A DNA stretch of 64,000 nt. It comes from Acaryochloris sp. IP29b_bin.148. GTDB lineage: Bacteria > Cyanobacteriota > Cyanobacteriia > Thermosynechococcales > Thermosynechococcaceae. The number at the start of each line of letters is the position of its first letter. The first letter of the stretch is position 1. This document shows positions 53,737-63,011 of this stretch, in pieces. Where the stretch lies: assembly GCF_028285565.1 (NCBI RefSeq), contig NZ_JANQOY010000208.1:1-64000 (forward strand), read 5' to 3'. The translations under genes were made by a program, and so were the position numbers. The notes under the pieces are model-generated. The model ran no database searches and had not been told where the DNA came from. It saw only the letters and a program-made list of their open reading frames with translations.

Positions 53737-54894
53737 CTAGCTCGGTTGGGCAAAGCAACGCGCAGCGGCCTGGCTGCCGATGCCGGGCTGGAATGGATAT
53801 CCTAGATCACTGAGCGTTGCCTCAAGGGCAGCGATGGTGGTCAGAATATTGCGATCGCACATATACCCCAAGTGTCCAATGCGGATGAGCTTCCCTCGCA
53901 TATGATCTTGGCCTGCGGCAATCACCACACCATACTGGTCCCGTAAGTGTGAGCGCAGCAGTTCTGGATCGATCTGTGCAGGTGCGATAGCGGTCACGGC
54001 AGGGCTGGCGATGGCATCATCAGATACCCATAGCGGCAAATCAAGGGCGCGCAAAGCTGCTCGGGTCGCCTGCATCAAGCCTTGTTGATGGGCAAACAGT
54101 CTGGTGAGTCCCTCGGCTTTCATCATCGCGAGACTGGCCTGCAAGGCAAAAAATAGATTAACCGGAGGCGTAAAAGGCGTTGTGTTCGCTGCTGCATCGA
54201 TGCGATATTTGCCCAAATCGAAGTAAAAACGGGGGAACCGAGCAGTGGCATGGGCTTGCCAGGCAAAGGGGCTGACCGCGACAAAGCCCAATCCCGGTGG
54301 CATTCGGTATCCCTTTTGAGACGCTGAAATAACGACATCAAGACGCCACTCATCCATGGGGACGGGACATACCCCTAAGCTAGTGACGGCATCAACAATG
54401 ATCAAGGCTGAGCTATGGGCTTTGATATGGTGGCTGATGGTTTCTAAATCATTCAGGACCCCCGTAGAGGTCTCGCTATGGGTGATGATGACGGCTTTGA
54501 TCGGCGGATTTGGCTGGGCTTGCAAGTGTAGGCGAAACGCCTCTGGATCGAGTGCTTTGCCCCAGGGAGCCGTCATCCGTTCGGTGGCCAGACCAAATTG
54601 GTCGCACAGGTTCGCCCAGCGATCGCCAAACTTGCCGTTACAGCCCACCAGGACGCGATCACCTGGACTGAGAAAATTGAGGATGCCTGCTTCCATGGCA
54701 CCAGTGCCGCTGCTGGCTAAGATTAAGACATCATTTTGAGTTTGATGCAGCCATTTGAGATCAGCGGTGAGGTCGGCCATCAGGTTCCGAAATTCTGGAC
54801 TGCGATGGCTAATGGGTGGCTGGGCAGAGGCCAATAAGACCTGTTGGGGGACAGGGGTAGGTCCCGGAATCATTAACATGAGTGGATTATCCAT
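53737..54894 (-). CDS. class V aminotransferase (alanine-glyoxylate / serine type)
   Basis: A PLP enzyme of the small-subunit hydrogenase/SGAT-like group of class V aminotransferases. Evidence: MIPGPTPVPQQVL, HRSPEFRNLM, SSGTGAMEAGILNFLSPGD (phosphate-binding turn), HSETSTGVLND, VDAVTSLGV, and the Schiff-base lysine in SASQKGYRMPPGLGFVAVS. The closing RIGHLGYMCDRNI is characteristic of alanine-glyoxylate aminotransferases, which in cyanobacteria act in photorespiration and glycine/serine metabolism. It follows nagA by 18 bp in an operon with a small membrane protein. Confidence 0.92.
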   Translation of the reverse strand: MDNPLMLMIPGPTPVPQQVLLASAQPPISHRSPEFRNLMADLTADLKWLHQTQNDVLILASSGTGAMEAGILNFLSPGDRVLVGCNGKFGDRWANLCDQFGLATERMTAPWGKALDPEAFRLHLQAQPNPPIKAVIITHSETSTGVLNDLETISHHIKAHSSALIIVDAVTSLGVCPVPMDEWRLDVVISASQKGYRMPPGLGFVAVSPFAWQAHATARFPRFYFDLGKYRIDAAANTTPFTPPVNLFFALQASLAMMKAEGLTRLFAHQQGLMQATRAALRALDLPLWVSDDAIASPAVTAIAPAQIDPELLRSHLRDQYGVVIAAGQDHMRGKLIRIGHLGYMCDRNILTTIAALEATLSDLGYPFQPGIGSQAAARCFAQPS

Positions 54895-54912
54895 GCAGTC
54901 AGCCCTTGCAGA

Positions 54913-56091
54913 TCAAGCAGAAGTCCATAAACGCTGCCAGGTGAGGTGTTGCCTGTGGGGATGATGGCTCCATCGCAGCAGATGGCTAGCAGGCTGACCA
55001 GGCCCCAATCCTGGAAGCCCTATGGCTTGGCGAGGGGCTTCCGTTGCTAAGGTGATGGCCCGTCCCACCGAACAGATCTGCCACTTCACAAGATTTTGCA
55101 CTCCTGCTAGCAGGGGCAGCGTCGTGCCTGACAGGGTGCCATCTGCTAGGCGAGCGGTGCCGTCTGTGACCTTGATTTGGCGAGTATCCCAAGGATAGAC
55201 ACCATCGGGCAACCCCAATGGTGCTAAGGCGTCACTGACCAAAAACAGACCCCGTCGAGGACTGGCCTTGAGCAAGAGTTGTAGCATTAAGGGGTCAACA
55301 TGGTGGCCATCGGCAATAAAGCCACACCAGACTTGAGGGTGCATCAGCGCTGCTGCCAGCAATCCGGGTTGGCGGTGGTGAAGGCTAGGCATGGCGTTGA
55401 AGGCATGGGTAACCATCGTTGCCCCTTGTTCAAAAGCGGTTTGGGCTTGCGCTGCTGTTGCCAGAGAATGGCCGAGGCTGACGAGGATCTGTTGCGATCT
55501 CAACCAAGCCACGGCGGCCCCAGATGGATCGAGTTCTGGTGCCAGCGTCATCACCTTGACGGCCTGTAGGTAAGGACCGATCACCTGCTGCAAAACTTCA
55601 ACGGTCAAGGGCTGGAGAAACTCCTGCGGATGAGCACCGCGTTTAGAGGGATTGAGACAGGGCCCTTCCAAATGGACCCCCAAGATCTGAGCTTGGGGAG
55701 CTGCCTCTGACGGTTGATAAGTCGGGAGAACGGACAATGCTTGCTGAAATTTAGCAATGGATGTGGTCACTAAAGTGGGTAAAAACCCATCTACCCCCTG
55801 CTGCCAGAGAAACTCACCAATCTCCTGTAGTTGAGGCCGATGGGCGGGCAGTAAATCGGGAAACGCAAGTCCGAGTGCGCCATTGATTTGGAGATCTACG
55901 CCACCCAGCGAGAGCCAGTCGCCCGCTAAGTCCACCCTCTGGGCAGGCTGCCCCTGAGCAGGGGCAGCCATCGCTTCGATCCGTTGGACAAGCCCATCTT
56001 CAATACAGACCCGTTGGTGACCGGCTCGACCTGGAATCCTTGCATTATCCAGCTGATATCGGCCCGATGTGAGCGTTGGCACCGTTGACAT
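54913..56091 (-). CDS. nagA: N-acetylglucosamine-6-phosphate deacetylase
   Basis: NagA removes acetate from GlcNAc-6-phosphate in amino-sugar recycling. Metal and substrate motifs: GVHLEGPCLNPSKRGAHP, LGHSLATAAQAQTAFEQGATMVTHAFNAM with LHHRQPG, FIADGHHVDP, and the catalytic Asp in LVSDALAPLGLPDG. Length 392 is typical. It is the middle gene of a three-gene minus-strand operon (12 bp after the small membrane protein gene, 18 bp before the aminotransferase gene). No nagB deaminase gene is visible in the window. Confidence 0.93.
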   Translation of the reverse strand: MSTVPTLTSGRYQLDNARIPGRAGHQRVCIEDGLVQRIEAMAAPAQGQPAQRVDLAGDWLSLGGVDLQINGALGLAFPDLLPAHRPQLQEIGEFLWQQGVDGFLPTLVTTSIAKFQQALSVLPTYQPSEAAPQAQILGVHLEGPCLNPSKRGAHPQEFLQPLTVEVLQQVIGPYLQAVKVMTLAPELDPSGAAVAWLRSQQILVSLGHSLATAAQAQTAFEQGATMVTHAFNAMPSLHHRQPGLLAAALMHPQVWCGFIADGHHVDPLMLQLLLKASPRRGLFLVSDALAPLGLPDGVYPWDTRQIKVTDGTARLADGTLSGTTLPLLAGVQNLVKWQICSVGRAITLATEAPRQAIGLPGLGPGQPASHLLRWSHHPHRQHLTWQRLWTSA

Positions 56092-56103
56092 TAAGCGGCC
56101 GAC

Positions 56104-56397
56104 TTAACTCGTCTGGACGGCATTTGAGGGATCCACTGAGGTGCCTGCGGCTTGAGTGTCGTCCATGGGGGTTAGCTCAATGTGGTTGAGGAGAGTGGTT
56201 ACAAAGGCAAAGAGCAAAAAAGGCAGTGATAAGACTAGGATCAAACCGCCCGTTAAAAAGGCATACATGGGATTTTGATAGAGGGCAACTGAGGAGGCCA
56301 AGGCAATGAAAATCACAATTAGCCAAATAATCACCTGGGCATAGATATCTCCAAAGGTGAGGGTGCAGGTAAATCGATACCCTTGTAACGGATTCAT
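56104..56397 (-). CDS. small membrane protein (97 aa)
   Basis: Two membrane helices: VIIWLIVIFIALASSVALY and AFLTGGLILVLSLPFLLFAFVTTLL, flanked by a short N-terminus (MNPLQGYRFTCTLTFGD) and a Thr/Ser/Asp-rich C-terminal tail. First gene of the nagA operon. I do not recognise a family function; it may be a partner of a cell-envelope amino-sugar process, by position only. Confidence 0.7.
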   Translation of the reverse strand: MNPLQGYRFTCTLTFGDIYAQVIIWLIVIFIALASSVALYQNPMYAFLTGGLILVLSLPFLLFAFVTTLLNHIELTPMDDTQAAGTSVDPSNAVQTS

Positions 56398-56608
56398 CGA
56401 AGCGTCCTCAAAAATTAAAATTTTTCAGTTATTCATGTTGCACGGGGGGCAGGATGTTGATAAATAGGAACGTGCAGATTTCCAGAAGTGATTAAATTCT
56501 AGGCAAAACTTGATGTTTTGGAACAAAAAGAAAAGCTTAAGTTTAGGATATGGATCCGTATTGTAACGTGTTGGATTGTTCTGCTGAAATAGCAAAAAAG
56601 AGGGTCCC

Positions 56609-57142
56609 TTGAATCATCCTGCGAATTCTCCCGAGATTGCCATCATTATGGGTAGTGATTCTGATTTACCGACGATGCAGGCTGCGATCGCAGTCTGCGA
56701 GAACTTTAGTATTGCTGCCCATGTCGAAATTATTTCTGCCCACCGGACGCCGCAACGGATGGTGGAATTTGCCCAACAGGCGCATACCTTAGGGATTAAA
56801 GTCATTATTGCGGGTGCCGGGGGAGCCGCCCATCTCCCCGGCATGGTGGCTGCGCTGACCCCTTTACCCGTCATTGGTGTACCGGTAGCCAGTCGTCATT
56901 TGCGAGGGGTGGATTCTCTCTACTCCATCGTTCAGATGCCCGGTGGGATTCCAGTTGCCACCGTTGCCATTGGGAATGCTAAAAATGCCGGGCTGTTAGC
57001 GGTGCAAATGCTGGCCCCCCATGATCCTCAACTGTTAGCCCAAGTTCTGGCCTACCGTCAGTCCCTCACAGAAATGGTGCAAGAGAAGCAAGAGCAGTTA
57101 ACCGCTAAGGGCTATCAAAAATACTTAGAAGACTTTACCTAG
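56609..57142 (+). CDS. purE: N5-carboxyaminoimidazole ribonucleotide mutase
   Basis: PurE interconverts N5-CAIR and CAIR in purine synthesis. Full signature: [14 protein letters not shown] (phosphate loop), [79 protein letters not shown] start at 56609 with AGAGGG upstream. Length 177. alr begins 63 bp downstream on the same strand. Confidence 0.96.
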   Translation: MNHPANSPEIAIIMGSDSDLPTMQAAIAVCENFSIAAHVEIISAHRTPQRMVEFAQQAHTLGIKVIIAGAGGAAHLPGMVAALTPLPVIGVPVASRHLRGVDSLYSIVQMPGGIPVATVAIGNAKNAGLLAVQMLAPHDPQLLAQVLAYRQSLTEMVQEKQEQLTAKGYQKYLEDFT

Positions 57143-57205
57143 AAGACTTTCAGAGCTACCCCTAACCAAGCTAAGATTTGGGTAGTTGGCGGGAGCAGTT
57201 CAGGA

Positions 57206-58366
57206 ATGGTCGGGCATGCATCCATGCAAGGTACCTTAGCTTGTGAACGAGCTTGGGTCACAATTGATTTAAATGCGTTAGCCAGCAATATTCGCCAGCT
57301 CAAGCAGCAGATCCTGCCCCAAACGGCTCTTATGGCAGTGGTCAAGGCAGATGGGTATGGGCATGGGGCAGTGACCGTTGCCCGTACCGCCCTAGAGCAT
57401 GGGGCGACTTGGTTAGGCGTTGCGACCATCATTGAAGGCATTGAACTCCGCCAAGCCAATATTGATGCGCCTATTTTGGTGCTGGGTGCGACCCACACGG
57501 TCCAAGAAATCGAAGCAATCGTCCGTTGGCAGCTACAGCCGACCCTGTGTAGCCCTGAGCAAGCACTGACCTTTTCTCGGCACCTCCAGCATGCCTTGCC
57601 CGTCCATTTAATGATTGACACGGGGATGTCTCGTCTCGGCCCCATCTGGCAGCAGGGCGCCACCTTTATTGAATTTGTTCATCGCCTCCCCCATCTCACC
57701 ATCGCCAGTATCTATTCCCATCTCGCAACTGCCGACCATGCGGATACTAGCTTTATGCTGCAACAGCAAAGTCGGCTGCAGGAGGTCCTTAGCCGGCTCC
57801 AGACCCAGGACTTTCCCCTACCCAAACTGCATCTAGCAAACTCTGCAGGGATGTTGTCTGGTCCGCAATTTCATTACGATTTAGTTCGGGTGGGACTGGC
57901 GTTGTATGGCCTATATCCCAGTTCTCAGTTCCAGAACAAAATTCATCTTCAGCCTGTGATGCAAGTTAAGGCGCGTGTCACCCAAGTCAAAACCTTACCA
58001 GCAGGATCGGGCGTCAGCTATAACCACACCTTCACCACTGATCAACCATCGATAGTGGCGGTGGTGGGGATTGGCTATGCTGATGGTGTCCCTCGGTTAT
58101 TGTCGAACCAGATGAAAGTCATTATTCGTGGACGTCTGGTTCCCCAAATTGGTGCAATTACGATGGATCAGCTGATGGTTGATGTGAGTTCTATTCCCGA
58201 TCTGCAGGTCGGCGAAATGGTGACGCTATTGGGGCAGGATGGGAATGCCACCATTTCAGCAGAAGTGTGGGCAGAAACATTAGGGACCATTTCCTATGAG
58301 GTGGTCTGTGGATTTAAGCATCGTTTGCCACGGGTGTTGGTTAACCATGGTGCCCCACAGCGGTGA
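57206..58366 (+). CDS. alr: alanine racemase
   Basis: A PLP enzyme that makes D-alanine for peptidoglycan. The PLP lysine is Lys47 in MAVVKADGYGHGA. The fold continues with LGVATIIEGIELRQANI, HLMIDTGMSRLG, IYSHLATADHAD, FHYDLVRVGLALYGLYP, and the catalytic Tyr in GSGVSYNHTF. Length 386 is normal. It follows purE and converges on a glutathione S-transferase gene with only 17 bp between the two. Confidence 0.96.
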   Translation: MVGHASMQGTLACERAWVTIDLNALASNIRQLKQQILPQTALMAVVKADGYGHGAVTVARTALEHGATWLGVATIIEGIELRQANIDAPILVLGATHTVQEIEAIVRWQLQPTLCSPEQALTFSRHLQHALPVHLMIDTGMSRLGPIWQQGATFIEFVHRLPHLTIASIYSHLATADHADTSFMLQQQSRLQEVLSRLQTQDFPLPKLHLANSAGMLSGPQFHYDLVRVGLALYGLYPSSQFQNKIHLQPVMQVKARVTQVKTLPAGSGVSYNHTFTTDQPSIVAVVGIGYADGVPRLLSNQMKVIIRGRLVPQIGAITMDQLMVDVSSIPDLQVGEMVTLLGQDGNATISAEVWAETLGTISYEVVCGFKHRLPRVLVNHGAPQR

Positions 58367-58383
58367 TTGGTACTGATTAGAGA

Positions 58384-59001
58384 TTATGGGGCAAATTGGT
58401 CCATCGTCCCATGGTGTGGATGTCGGGAGATCCGGTCGAGCCAGTGGCGAATATGGGGATAAGGGGTAAGGGAAAACCCGCCTTCTGAGGCCACATGGGT
58501 ATAGGCATATAAAGAAATATCAGCAATGGAACATGCGTCCCCGACCAAAAAGGAATGCTTGCCTAAATGTTGTTCCATCACGTCCAGGGCTGCATACCCT
58601 CCAACTCGGCGAGTTTCCAATTCAGCTTGGCGATCCGCCGGAGAACCAAGATAGCGAATAATGTATCGAGAGGTGGCAATATAGGGTTCATGACTATATT
58701 GCTCAAAAAACTGCCATTGCAAAACTTGAGCATAGGAAAATGGGTCAGTCGGTAAGAATGCAGACTCTCTGGCTAAAAAGTGCAGAATGGCATTGGACTC
58801 ACAGAGACATCGCCCATCGGGCAGCTCCAAGACAGGCACTCGACCATTCGGATTTTTGGCTAAAAAGTCTGTTGTTCGGCTTTCTCCCTTCAAGATATCA
58901 ACGTGAACCCACTGATGTTGAATGTTTAAAAGCGACATTAAAAGCTTGACTTTATAACAGTTACCAGAATATATATCGCCGTATACCTTGTATTGACCCA
59001 T
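58384..59001 (-). CDS. glutathione S-transferase family protein
   Basis: N-terminal thioredoxin-fold domain: YKVYGDIYSGNCYKVKLLMSLLNIQH, KNPNGRVPVLELPDGRCLCESNAILHFLA, with the cis-Pro (VPVLEL) and the ES glutathione-binding pair. The C-terminal helical domain has the N-capping box SFLVGDACSIADISLYAYTHVA. Ser12 or Asn14 could act as the catalytic residue as in theta/beta-like classes. 205 residues. Substrate unknown. A dyad ATATCTCT/AGAGATAT lies upstream at 59028-59049. Confidence 0.9.
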   Translation of the reverse strand: MGQYKVYGDIYSGNCYKVKLLMSLLNIQHQWVHVDILKGESRTTDFLAKNPNGRVPVLELPDGRCLCESNAILHFLARESAFLPTDPFSYAQVLQWQFFEQYSHEPYIATSRYIIRYLGSPADRQAELETRRVGGYAALDVMEQHLGKHSFLVGDACSIADISLYAYTHVASEGGFSLTPYPHIRHWLDRISRHPHHGTMDQFAP

Positions 59002-59410
59002 CGCACTTCATATCCCGCTATATGACGATATCTCTCTAAAAAGAGATATTTAGATTTGGATTGTAACGTCTGATATTTTTATCCCCGTAAATACAGTGAT
59101 TTTAAGGTCATGCTTTAGTGACATCGTCAAAACATTCGGTTGGATACTATAAAATTGGCAACAGCAGTTGATCCTCTGTGCCAAAGCAGACACTACAATC
59201 CAAGGATCTAAGTCGCCCAACCTTGAACCGAAGTTCCAGTGAGTGAACGCTAAAAAAAATTGCTAGAGCAAAACTCTTGTAGTCTCTACTTTTTAATGAT
59301 TGACCCAGTTTTTTAGCTCATCAGCCTAAAGCTTTTGTGTCTGGGTTATCTTAATTCGTTGATGGCTAGCGTAGCATCAGGAAAGATTTTTAAAGGCTTT
59401 GAGCTAACAC
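59002..59410. other. divergent intergenic region, 409 bp
   Basis: It holds the promoters of the divergent glutathione S-transferase and 59411 genes. An 8-bp perfect dyad (ATATCTCT at 59028-59035, AGAGATAT at 59042-59049) sits 27 bp upstream of the transferase start and is a candidate operator. No ORF seen. Confidence 0.5.
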
Positions 59411-59671
59411 GTGAAACATCTACTTATCCCCCTGTTTATCTTGGGATGCATCAGTATACTGACAGGCTATCTGCGGTTTATTGTTGATGACAAAGGCAAT
59501 ATTCCTTTAAACCGTTTTCGGCTGACAGGTTGTATCGGTGATGTCCTGATAGGTATGTTTTTGGGGACAAGCGATTTATGCTCTCGCCAACTATCGGACA
59601 AGGCAAAATCTGCGTTATTGGTCTATGCAGGTATTGCTCTGTTCTTCCTGGGATTTCAACTGGGAACTTAA
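59411..59671 (+). CDS. small membrane protein (86 aa)
   Basis: GTG start. Three hydrophobic segments: LLIPLFILGCISILTGYLRFIV, a middle CIGDVLIGMFLGT, and LLVYAGIALFFLGFQL. The polar loop VDDKGNIPLNRFRLTG between the first two is distinctive. No family recognised. Isolated gene. Confidence 0.55.
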   Translation: MKHLLIPLFILGCISILTGYLRFIVDDKGNIPLNRFRLTGCIGDVLIGMFLGTSDLCSRQLSDKAKSALLVYAGIALFFLGFQLGT

Positions 59672-59819
59672 GTCGCAGGAAAACTGAGATAGTCGCACAA
59701 CGGTAAAGCCCCCTGCATTAGCTTGGGGATGTAATTGTGTTGGAGTTGGGGGAGAAATCTACAGCATACTTCAGGGGATTGAGGCTGTGATCGCACTAAT
59801 TCACAAACGTTAGAGGAGT

Positions 59820-60278
59820 TTAGTCTGTTGGAACTTCCGCCTCACCATTGAGCGGATTGGGACCTGGTTCTCGGGGTGCAGAAATGGGTGAGTTCCCAAG
59901 ATCACCATCATCGCTCCATCCATTCCAAGCATCCTCTTCATGGATAAGGGGATAAACTTCCTTATAATTTTGATGCCAAGGCGGTCGAACTAAGCCAATC
60001 CACTCCAACCCAGAAACAGTTTGAGTAACAACCTTGTGTTCAGATCCTTCAAAGGCAATTAAACGATTAGGACCATAACTAACGATTTCAGAAGTTGATA
60101 GCTGGCAACTCCCTGTCAAGAACCTGGGCAACCATACATAGGGCAATAGCGAAATGACTAGAGAATGAAGAGAATCATGTTCAGGCCCCAAAATGGTATT
60201 TTTCACCCACCCCAAAGGTACTCCAGTTTCGGTAATCACCCCAAAGCCAGTCCAAGCAATCGTGCTGTCGGCATCCAT
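59820..60278 (-). CDS. PRC-barrel domain protein
   Basis: A 152-residue protein whose middle resembles a cyanobacterial PRC-barrel: GVITETGVPLGWVKNTILGPEHDSLHSLVIS, then CQLSTSEIVSYGPNRLIAFEGSEHKV and LEWIGLVRPPWH. The tail is acidic and Pro-rich (EDAWNGWSDDGDLGNSP). The domain also occurs in the photosynthetic reaction-centre H subunit and RimM. The first strand of the barrel may be missing, which makes the start at 60278 (MDADSTIAW) uncertain. It lies 56 bp after map, perhaps in one transcript. Role unknown. Confidence 0.7.
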   Translation of the reverse strand: MDADSTIAWTGFGVITETGVPLGWVKNTILGPEHDSLHSLVISLLPYVWLPRFLTGSCQLSTSEIVSYGPNRLIAFEGSEHKVVTQTVSGLEWIGLVRPPWHQNYKEVYPLIHEEDAWNGWSDDGDLGNSPISAPREPGPNPLNGEAEVPTD

Positions 60279-60334
60279 CGTCTTTTTGAAGTCTTCTGGG
60301 CTAGTAAACTAAGTGAGACCCTGATGCAGTTTTT

Positions 60335-61162
60335 CTACACTAAATTGCGGTCTGTAAGAATCTCATAGCCTGTTTTAGTCACCAAAATGGTGTGCTCAAA
60401 CTGGGCTGATAACGCATTATCAACCGTGACTGCCGTCCAGCGATCGCGAAGGATCTTGGTCACCTTGGACCCCGCATTCAAAATCGGCTCAATCGCCAAC
60501 GTCATCCCAGAACGCAGTTTGACATTACGCATCTGGCGAGTACGGTAGTTAAACACCGAAGGCTCTTCGTGGAGATTGCGGCCTACGCCATGTCCCGTAA
60601 AGTCTTCGACCACAACAAAACCATTCCCTTCCACATGGTCTTGAATCGCTCCAGCAATATCCATCAGATAATTGCCTTCCTTCACCTGCTCAATCCCTTT
60701 GAACAGTGCCTCTTCCGCCACGCGGATTAGCTTAGCTGCATCATCCGTCACTTCTTCCACGGCGATGGTGATGCAAGAATCACCGTGAAAGCCTTCAAAA
60801 TACGCACCTGTATCAACCTTGAGGACATCCCCTGACTGAATGACTTTCTTCGGATTGGGTATACCGTGTACCACTTCGTGGTTAATGCTGGCGCAAATGG
60901 ACGCCGGGAAACCGTGATATCCCTTAAAACTGGGGGTGGCTCCCATCTCGCGAATTCGCTTTTCAGCATGGGCATCCAAATCAGCCGTGGTCATCCCCGG
61001 TTCCACTAATTCAGAAATTTCTTTCAGAACCGTGGCGACAATTCGGGACGCCTGTCGCATGATTTCAATCTCACGCTTGGACTTAATTTCAATCCCTCGA
61101 CCTCGTTGCTTCGGTACAGAGGGCTGGGCAGGCTGTGCCAATAGATTAGAGAGAATGTTCAT
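60335..61162 (-). CDS. map: methionine aminopeptidase, type I
   Basis: Removes the initiator Met from nascent proteins. The pita-bread metal ligands are all visible: [20 protein letters not shown] (two Asp), [15 protein letters not shown] (His), [11 protein letters not shown] (Glu) and [13 protein letters not shown] (Glu). [12 protein letters not shown] holds the conserved substrate His. The 275 residues include a ~25-residue N-terminal extension ([20 protein letters not shown]), as in other long cyanobacterial MetAPs. Downstream is a PRC-barrel gene. Confidence 0.96.
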   Translation of the reverse strand: MNILSNLLAQPAQPSVPKQRGRGIEIKSKREIEIMRQASRIVATVLKEISELVEPGMTTADLDAHAEKRIREMGATPSFKGYHGFPASICASINHEVVHGIPNPKKVIQSGDVLKVDTGAYFEGFHGDSCITIAVEEVTDDAAKLIRVAEEALFKGIEQVKEGNYLMDIAGAIQDHVEGNGFVVVEDFTGHGVGRNLHEEPSVFNYRTRQMRNVKLRSGMTLAIEPILNAGSKVTKILRDRWTAVTVDNALSAQFEHTILVTKTGYEILTDRNLV

Positions 61163-61384
61163 GCGTTTTTGAAGACAGGTTTGCTGAGGATGTAGACCAA
61201 TCGACTGAACAATGCAGCAGCAAGCTACATGAATTGATCACCCTATCCATAAGGATAACGCCAAATTCTCCTTCATAGGCAGATAGCCACTGCCTTAAGA
61301 AGGATTTACTATACTGACCAACGCCTCTTCCCTTTGTTGAGAATTGTGGTTGAACCTTTTCAGAGACCACTAAAGCTCAAGGTT

Positions 61385-62926
61385 TTAATTTACACAACCA
61401 ATACGCTGAAGCATTCCCAGCTGTTGTTGAGCAGGCACTAAGGCATGAGCGGCTAAGAATCCACTCGCCGCCACTGCAGGCATGCCAATCCCCGGAAACG
61501 TGGAATCGCCACAGCAAAGCAGACCCGGAATTTTCGTTTTGGGACCAGGAAACAGTCCGGTACCTGCTCGAATCCCAGGTCCATAGGTCCCCCGATGACG
61601 GCGTAGAAATCGCTCATGGGTCAAGGGGGTCCCCACTAAGGACACCTCACAACGCGCGCGAATATCAGGAATAATTCGTTCCAGAGCCTGCCACATCACC
61701 TCCGCTCGCTGCTGCTTAAGCTGAGCATAGTCAGAACTGTTCCGATCCAATCCTTGCCAGAGGTCATAGGGTTCATTACCGGGGGTATAAACATGAATCA
61801 CCTGTTTATTCTCAGGGGCTAGCGAGGGATCCAATAGAGATGGAATAGACACCAAAACCACATTCTGGGGGGCCGTCACGTCTTGCTGCCAATCATTCAC
61901 CACGATGTAGTGACAGGCTAAATCTGAGGGAAGGTTCTGCCCGTCAATGCCCAAGTGCAAATGCATAAAGCTGGGGCAGTCCGGCAAGGTTTGTTTTTGC
62001 CGATAACGAGAATGAGAAGGGGGTAGTAAAGCAGCCGTATCCCAGAAAGAGGCATTTGAAATCACCGCCTGTCGGCATCGCAATTCCTCCCCGGTTCGTA
62101 ACCGCACCCCGACCGTTCTGTTGTTCTCAATTAGGATCTCTTCGACATGGGCACCAAGCCGAATCTGGCCGTCCTGTTTCGTCAGTCCTCGGAGTAGCGC
62201 CTCTGCGATCGCACCGCTGCCACCGATGGGGTAATCCAACACCACATCCGGGCGATACCATTCCCCAAACATAAAGGCCATTTCCGCCGCAATAATCCCA
62301 TCCGACGGTAGCCCAGCCAGTAAGAAACACATTAAATCCAACCAGTTGAGCAGAAATTCATCCGTGACCTGCCCCTGAATTACTTGGCTAAACGGGCCAG
62401 TTAGTTGGGCGAGATGGGGAAATTGCTTGAGGAGTTTAGGGATAAACCGACCCACGGTTTGTAACGCACCTAAGTCAAATCGTATTGCTGCAGCAGGAAG
62501 TGCAATCGCAGCGTCTTTCAACGGCTCCATTCGCTGCTGCAAGGTCCGCCATTCGGCCACCGCAGCCTCCCCTCTCAGCTCTCCCACAACTTCACAAAAC
62601 TGATCGGCTCCGACCGAGGTAAAGAAATTTCCTTCTGGCAAACAGCATCCCCAGGTATCATAGGTCGCCCATTCTAAATCTTCACCAATGGCGTCCAATA
62701 CCTGTCGTAAGGGATTAGGGGAGGGACTAAAGGACAATCCTGAGAACAGAGACGGACCTGAATCAAAGGTATAGCCCTGTCGTTGAAACCCATGGGCTGC
62801 CCCACCGGGCAACGTGTGACTTTCACACACCAACACCTTAAGACCATACTGGGCTAACAGCGCCCCACAGCTCAATCCACCAATGCCACTGCCGATGATG
62901 ATTACATCTACATTGTCGTCATTCAC
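61385..62926 (-). CDS. carotenoid isomerase / phytoene desaturase-like FAD oxidoreductase
   Basis: A flavoprotein of the CrtI/CrtISO/CrtO group. The N-terminal dinucleotide fold is VIIIGSGIGGLSCGALLAQYGLKVLVCE, followed by LPGGAAHGFQRQGYTFDSGPSLFSG. The C-terminal FAD-contacting motif is PGLLCCGDSTFPGIGMPAVAASGFLAAHALV. The middle (DVVLDYPIGGSGAIAEALLRGL, RRHRGTYGPGIRAG) is characteristic of CrtH-like isomerases. Length 513 fits. CrtH (cis-to-trans lycopene isomerase) and related paralogues of unknown function cannot be told apart by eye. Single gene. Confidence 0.85.
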   Translation of the reverse strand: MNDDNVDVIIIGSGIGGLSCGALLAQYGLKVLVCESHTLPGGAAHGFQRQGYTFDSGPSLFSGLSFSPSPNPLRQVLDAIGEDLEWATYDTWGCCLPEGNFFTSVGADQFCEVVGELRGEAAVAEWRTLQQRMEPLKDAAIALPAAAIRFDLGALQTVGRFIPKLLKQFPHLAQLTGPFSQVIQGQVTDEFLLNWLDLMCFLLAGLPSDGIIAAEMAFMFGEWYRPDVVLDYPIGGSGAIAEALLRGLTKQDGQIRLGAHVEEILIENNRTVGVRLRTGEELRCRQAVISNASFWDTAALLPPSHSRYRQKQTLPDCPSFMHLHLGIDGQNLPSDLACHYIVVNDWQQDVTAPQNVVLVSIPSLLDPSLAPENKQVIHVYTPGNEPYDLWQGLDRNSSDYAQLKQQRAEVMWQALERIIPDIRARCEVSLVGTPLTHERFLRRHRGTYGPGIRAGTGLFPGPKTKIPGLLCCGDSTFPGIGMPAVAASGFLAAHALVPAQQQLGMLQRIGCVN

Positions 62927-63011
62927 CTTGAGTACCCCATACCTCAGTAATTAATGGTAAATTCGCCAAGGATATTAAAACAAAGCGATTTCTCTTCTCT
63001 TCTAAACACCT

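Noticed and set aside
61146-61370. 74-codon leftward frame upstream of map
   Set aside because: It overlaps the start of map out of frame and has no recognisable pattern; more likely the map promoter region.
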